Shown here piece by piece: positions 7,203 to 8,087 of a stretch of 8,087 nucleotides of DNA (position 1 is its first letter; each line of letters begins with the position of its first letter). Both the position numbers and the translations under genes were made by a program. The notes beneath the pieces are model-generated. The model ran no database searches. It was given only the letters and a program-made list of their open reading frames with translations, and was not told where the DNA came from. Source of the stretch: Thiotrichaceae bacterium (GTDB lineage Bacteria; Pseudomonadota; Gammaproteobacteria; Thiotrichales; Thiotrichaceae); contig JALVRY010000483.1 of assembly GCA_027024625.1 (NCBI GenBank), forward strand, positions 1-8,087, written 5' to 3'.

Positions 7203-7541
7203 ATGATCATCGACAACTTAACTATTTCAGGCGTTATCGTTAGTTTAATTGCCTCTATTATTGCAATTTATGTAACAATCAAAGGGCGTAATGACAACCA
7301 AAAAGAACTTCGTAGTGTCATCAAACACACCAATATGATTCAGCAAGATGAAGAAGCATTACGACTATGTAAAGCAATTCATGCATTAGATCCAAATGCC
7401 TGCCCTGGCATTGATTATATTCTAAAATCAGGTGACGGAAACCACGCTGAAATCGCTTCGTGGAACAGTAAAAGTCCCATGCCATCCAAACAGGAATTGG
7501 CAGATAAGCTGAAACAACTAACGGATAAAACAGCCAGTTAA
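7203..7541 (+). CDS. Small protein with one N-terminal membrane segment, unknown function
   Basis: This 112-residue protein begins with a hydrophobic helix (about residues 7-26, ISGVIVSLIASIIAIYVTI) followed by KGRNDNQKE, fitting a single membrane anchor. By the positive-inside rule the soluble part would be cytoplasmic. Residues 28-60 are charged and probably helical. There are two cysteines, C56 and C67 (the second in NACPG). The C-terminal segment IASWNSKSPMPSKQELADKLKQL (around 84-106, in two overlapping pieces) resembles the Trp...Pro-x-x-x-Glu-Leu ending seen in small phage tail-assembly and XkdW-like proteins. That is a resemblance by eye only. The start is set by a strong Shine-Dalgarno and a TATAAT. 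It diverges from deaD and is followed by a 15-bp hairpin. It is surely a gene; its role is unknown. Confidence 0.75.
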   Translation: MIIDNLTISGVIVSLIASIIAIYVTIKGRNDNQKELRSVIKHTNMIQQDEEALRLCKAIHALDPNACPGIDYILKSGDGNHAEIASWNSKSPMPSKQELADKLKQLTDKTAS

Positions 7542-7577
7542 CCCGTAGCTTCACTGTGGCACAACGAAAACCTACGC

Positions 7578-7624
7578 ACTATTCTCAGATAATCGCTTAA
7601 CAACTAGCCTTATTTGGGAATAGT
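7578..7624 (+). other. 15-bp hairpin in the 3' region of the small membrane protein transcript
   Basis: Bases 7578-7592 pair with 7610-7624 over 15 consecutive positions, two of them G.U in plus-strand RNA, around a 17-base loop. In minus-strand RNA the two G.U pairs become A.C mismatches, so the plus transcript is the one that would fold. There is no T-run after the stem (AAGATTATG follows), so it is not a standard intrinsic terminator. It lies 36 bases past the stop and could be a processed 3' end, a decay-protecting stem or part of a small RNA. Confidence 0.5.
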
Positions 7625-7636
7625 AAGATTATGCTC

Positions 7637-8087
7637 TTAAATGGCCTCGTAGTAATTTACTCTCTCCATCAAATAACACAAACAATCCTGTCGAATTATT
7701 GCTTTATCCAGTGTAATCATGGCAGGCATAACGGCTTTTTTTAGCAGTATTTTTTCATTATCAATTACAAAAAAGTCATCACTGACATCTTGTTCATGAT
7801 CATCCCATGCTTGTAGTTTTGGCTTATTATCAAACGCAACCTTTCCAAATATAGTTCCTGCTGAAAGCTCTCGAAAATTTAGTTTATCAAAACCCGATTC
7901 AAAACAAATATCTACACCTGAAACTTTATCCTGTGTATTATCTAAAAACTGGAAACTAACAGACTTTGGTACAGTGACACGGGCAACTGTGTGGTATATA
8001 TCAATATCTTGCTTGGCAATTGCCTGTGTATTGATCTTATCAAGGTGCAACACCGTTTCTAAATAATTTGTAGCATGTTCTACCCCA
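7637..8087 (-). CDS. Unidentified protein, 5' end beyond the window (partial)
   Basis: The frame is open from the window edge to a TAA at 7637-7639, giving about 149 residues. A GTG at 8051-8053 could be a start, but there is no ribosome site before it and the frame stays open upstream to the edge (GVEHATNYLET), so the true start is probably outside. No signal peptide or membrane segment is seen in this part. The sequence is mixed alpha/beta: ARVTVPKSVSFQFL, a hydrophilic loop, an acidic patch (WDDHEQDVSDDFF), then KAVMPAMITLDKAI and an ending LCYLMERVNYYEAI. I do not recognise a family. It converges on the small membrane protein gene, with 95 bases between the stops. Confidence 0.55.
   Translation of the reverse strand, partial: GVEHATNYLETVLHLDKINTQAIAKQDIDIYHTVARVTVPKSVSFQFLDNTQDKVSGVDICFESGFDKLNFRELSAGTIFGKVAFDNKPKLQAWDDHEQDVSDDFFVIDNEKILLKKAVMPAMITLDKAIIRQDCLCYLMERVNYYEAI

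Noticed and set aside
7321..7554. Minus-strand open frame of 77 codons overlapping the small membrane protein gene
   Set aside because: The opposite frame has a strong Shine-Dalgarno, a promoter-like TATAAT and a clear membrane segment; this one has none of these.
1..8087. CRISPR array, tRNA, rRNA or insertion sequence
   Set aside because: No regularly spaced repeats, no cloverleaf-like segment and no terminal inverted repeats or transposase motifs were seen.

Overview
The window looks like chromosomal DNA from an AT-rich gammaproteobacterium. GyrA follows the gammaproteobacterial pattern: N-terminus and quinolone-region residues in Escherichia coli register, GyrA box, acidic tail, and Pseudomonas-like segments. 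The DeaD/CsdA helicase is also of the gammaproteobacterial type. The genus cannot be named from sequence alone.

Layout. Positions 1-127 hold the 3' end of an unidentified plus-strand gene. It converges on a run of minus-strand genes, and a hairpin plus T-run at 157-205 serves as terminator for the minus strand. Read in the minus direction from 7000 down to 240, the genes are: DEAD-box RNA helicase (deaD/csdA type, 5225-7000), DNA gyrase subunit A (gyrA, 2508-5126), an MscS-like channel protein (1337-2410), a small HAD-like protein (845-1330) and a membrane-anchored SRPBCC-fold protein (240-758). Diverging from deaD is a small plus-strand gene for a one-TM protein (7203-7541). The right edge cuts an unrecognised minus-strand gene (7637-8087).

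Transcription. deaD and gyrA each seem to have their own promoter: a TATAAT for deaD and an extended -10 (TGCTATAAT) for gyrA. Hairpins follow both genes. The channel and HAD genes are 6 bases apart and so probably share a transcript. The SRPBCC gene lies 86 bases further on and has a possible promoter of its own. gyrA and deaD cover core DNA topology and RNA remodelling. The channel/HAD/SRPBCC group is accessory, and no shared pathway can be read from sequence.

Points worth a second look: GyrA has His at position 47, where Arg is nearly invariant; a C-rich deaD leader lies directly after its -10 box; a 15-bp hairpin without a U-tract follows the small membrane gene; and four of six complete genes lack a visible Shine-Dalgarno. 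I found no CRISPR array, insertion sequence, tRNA or rRNA, and no convincing new multi-gene system.
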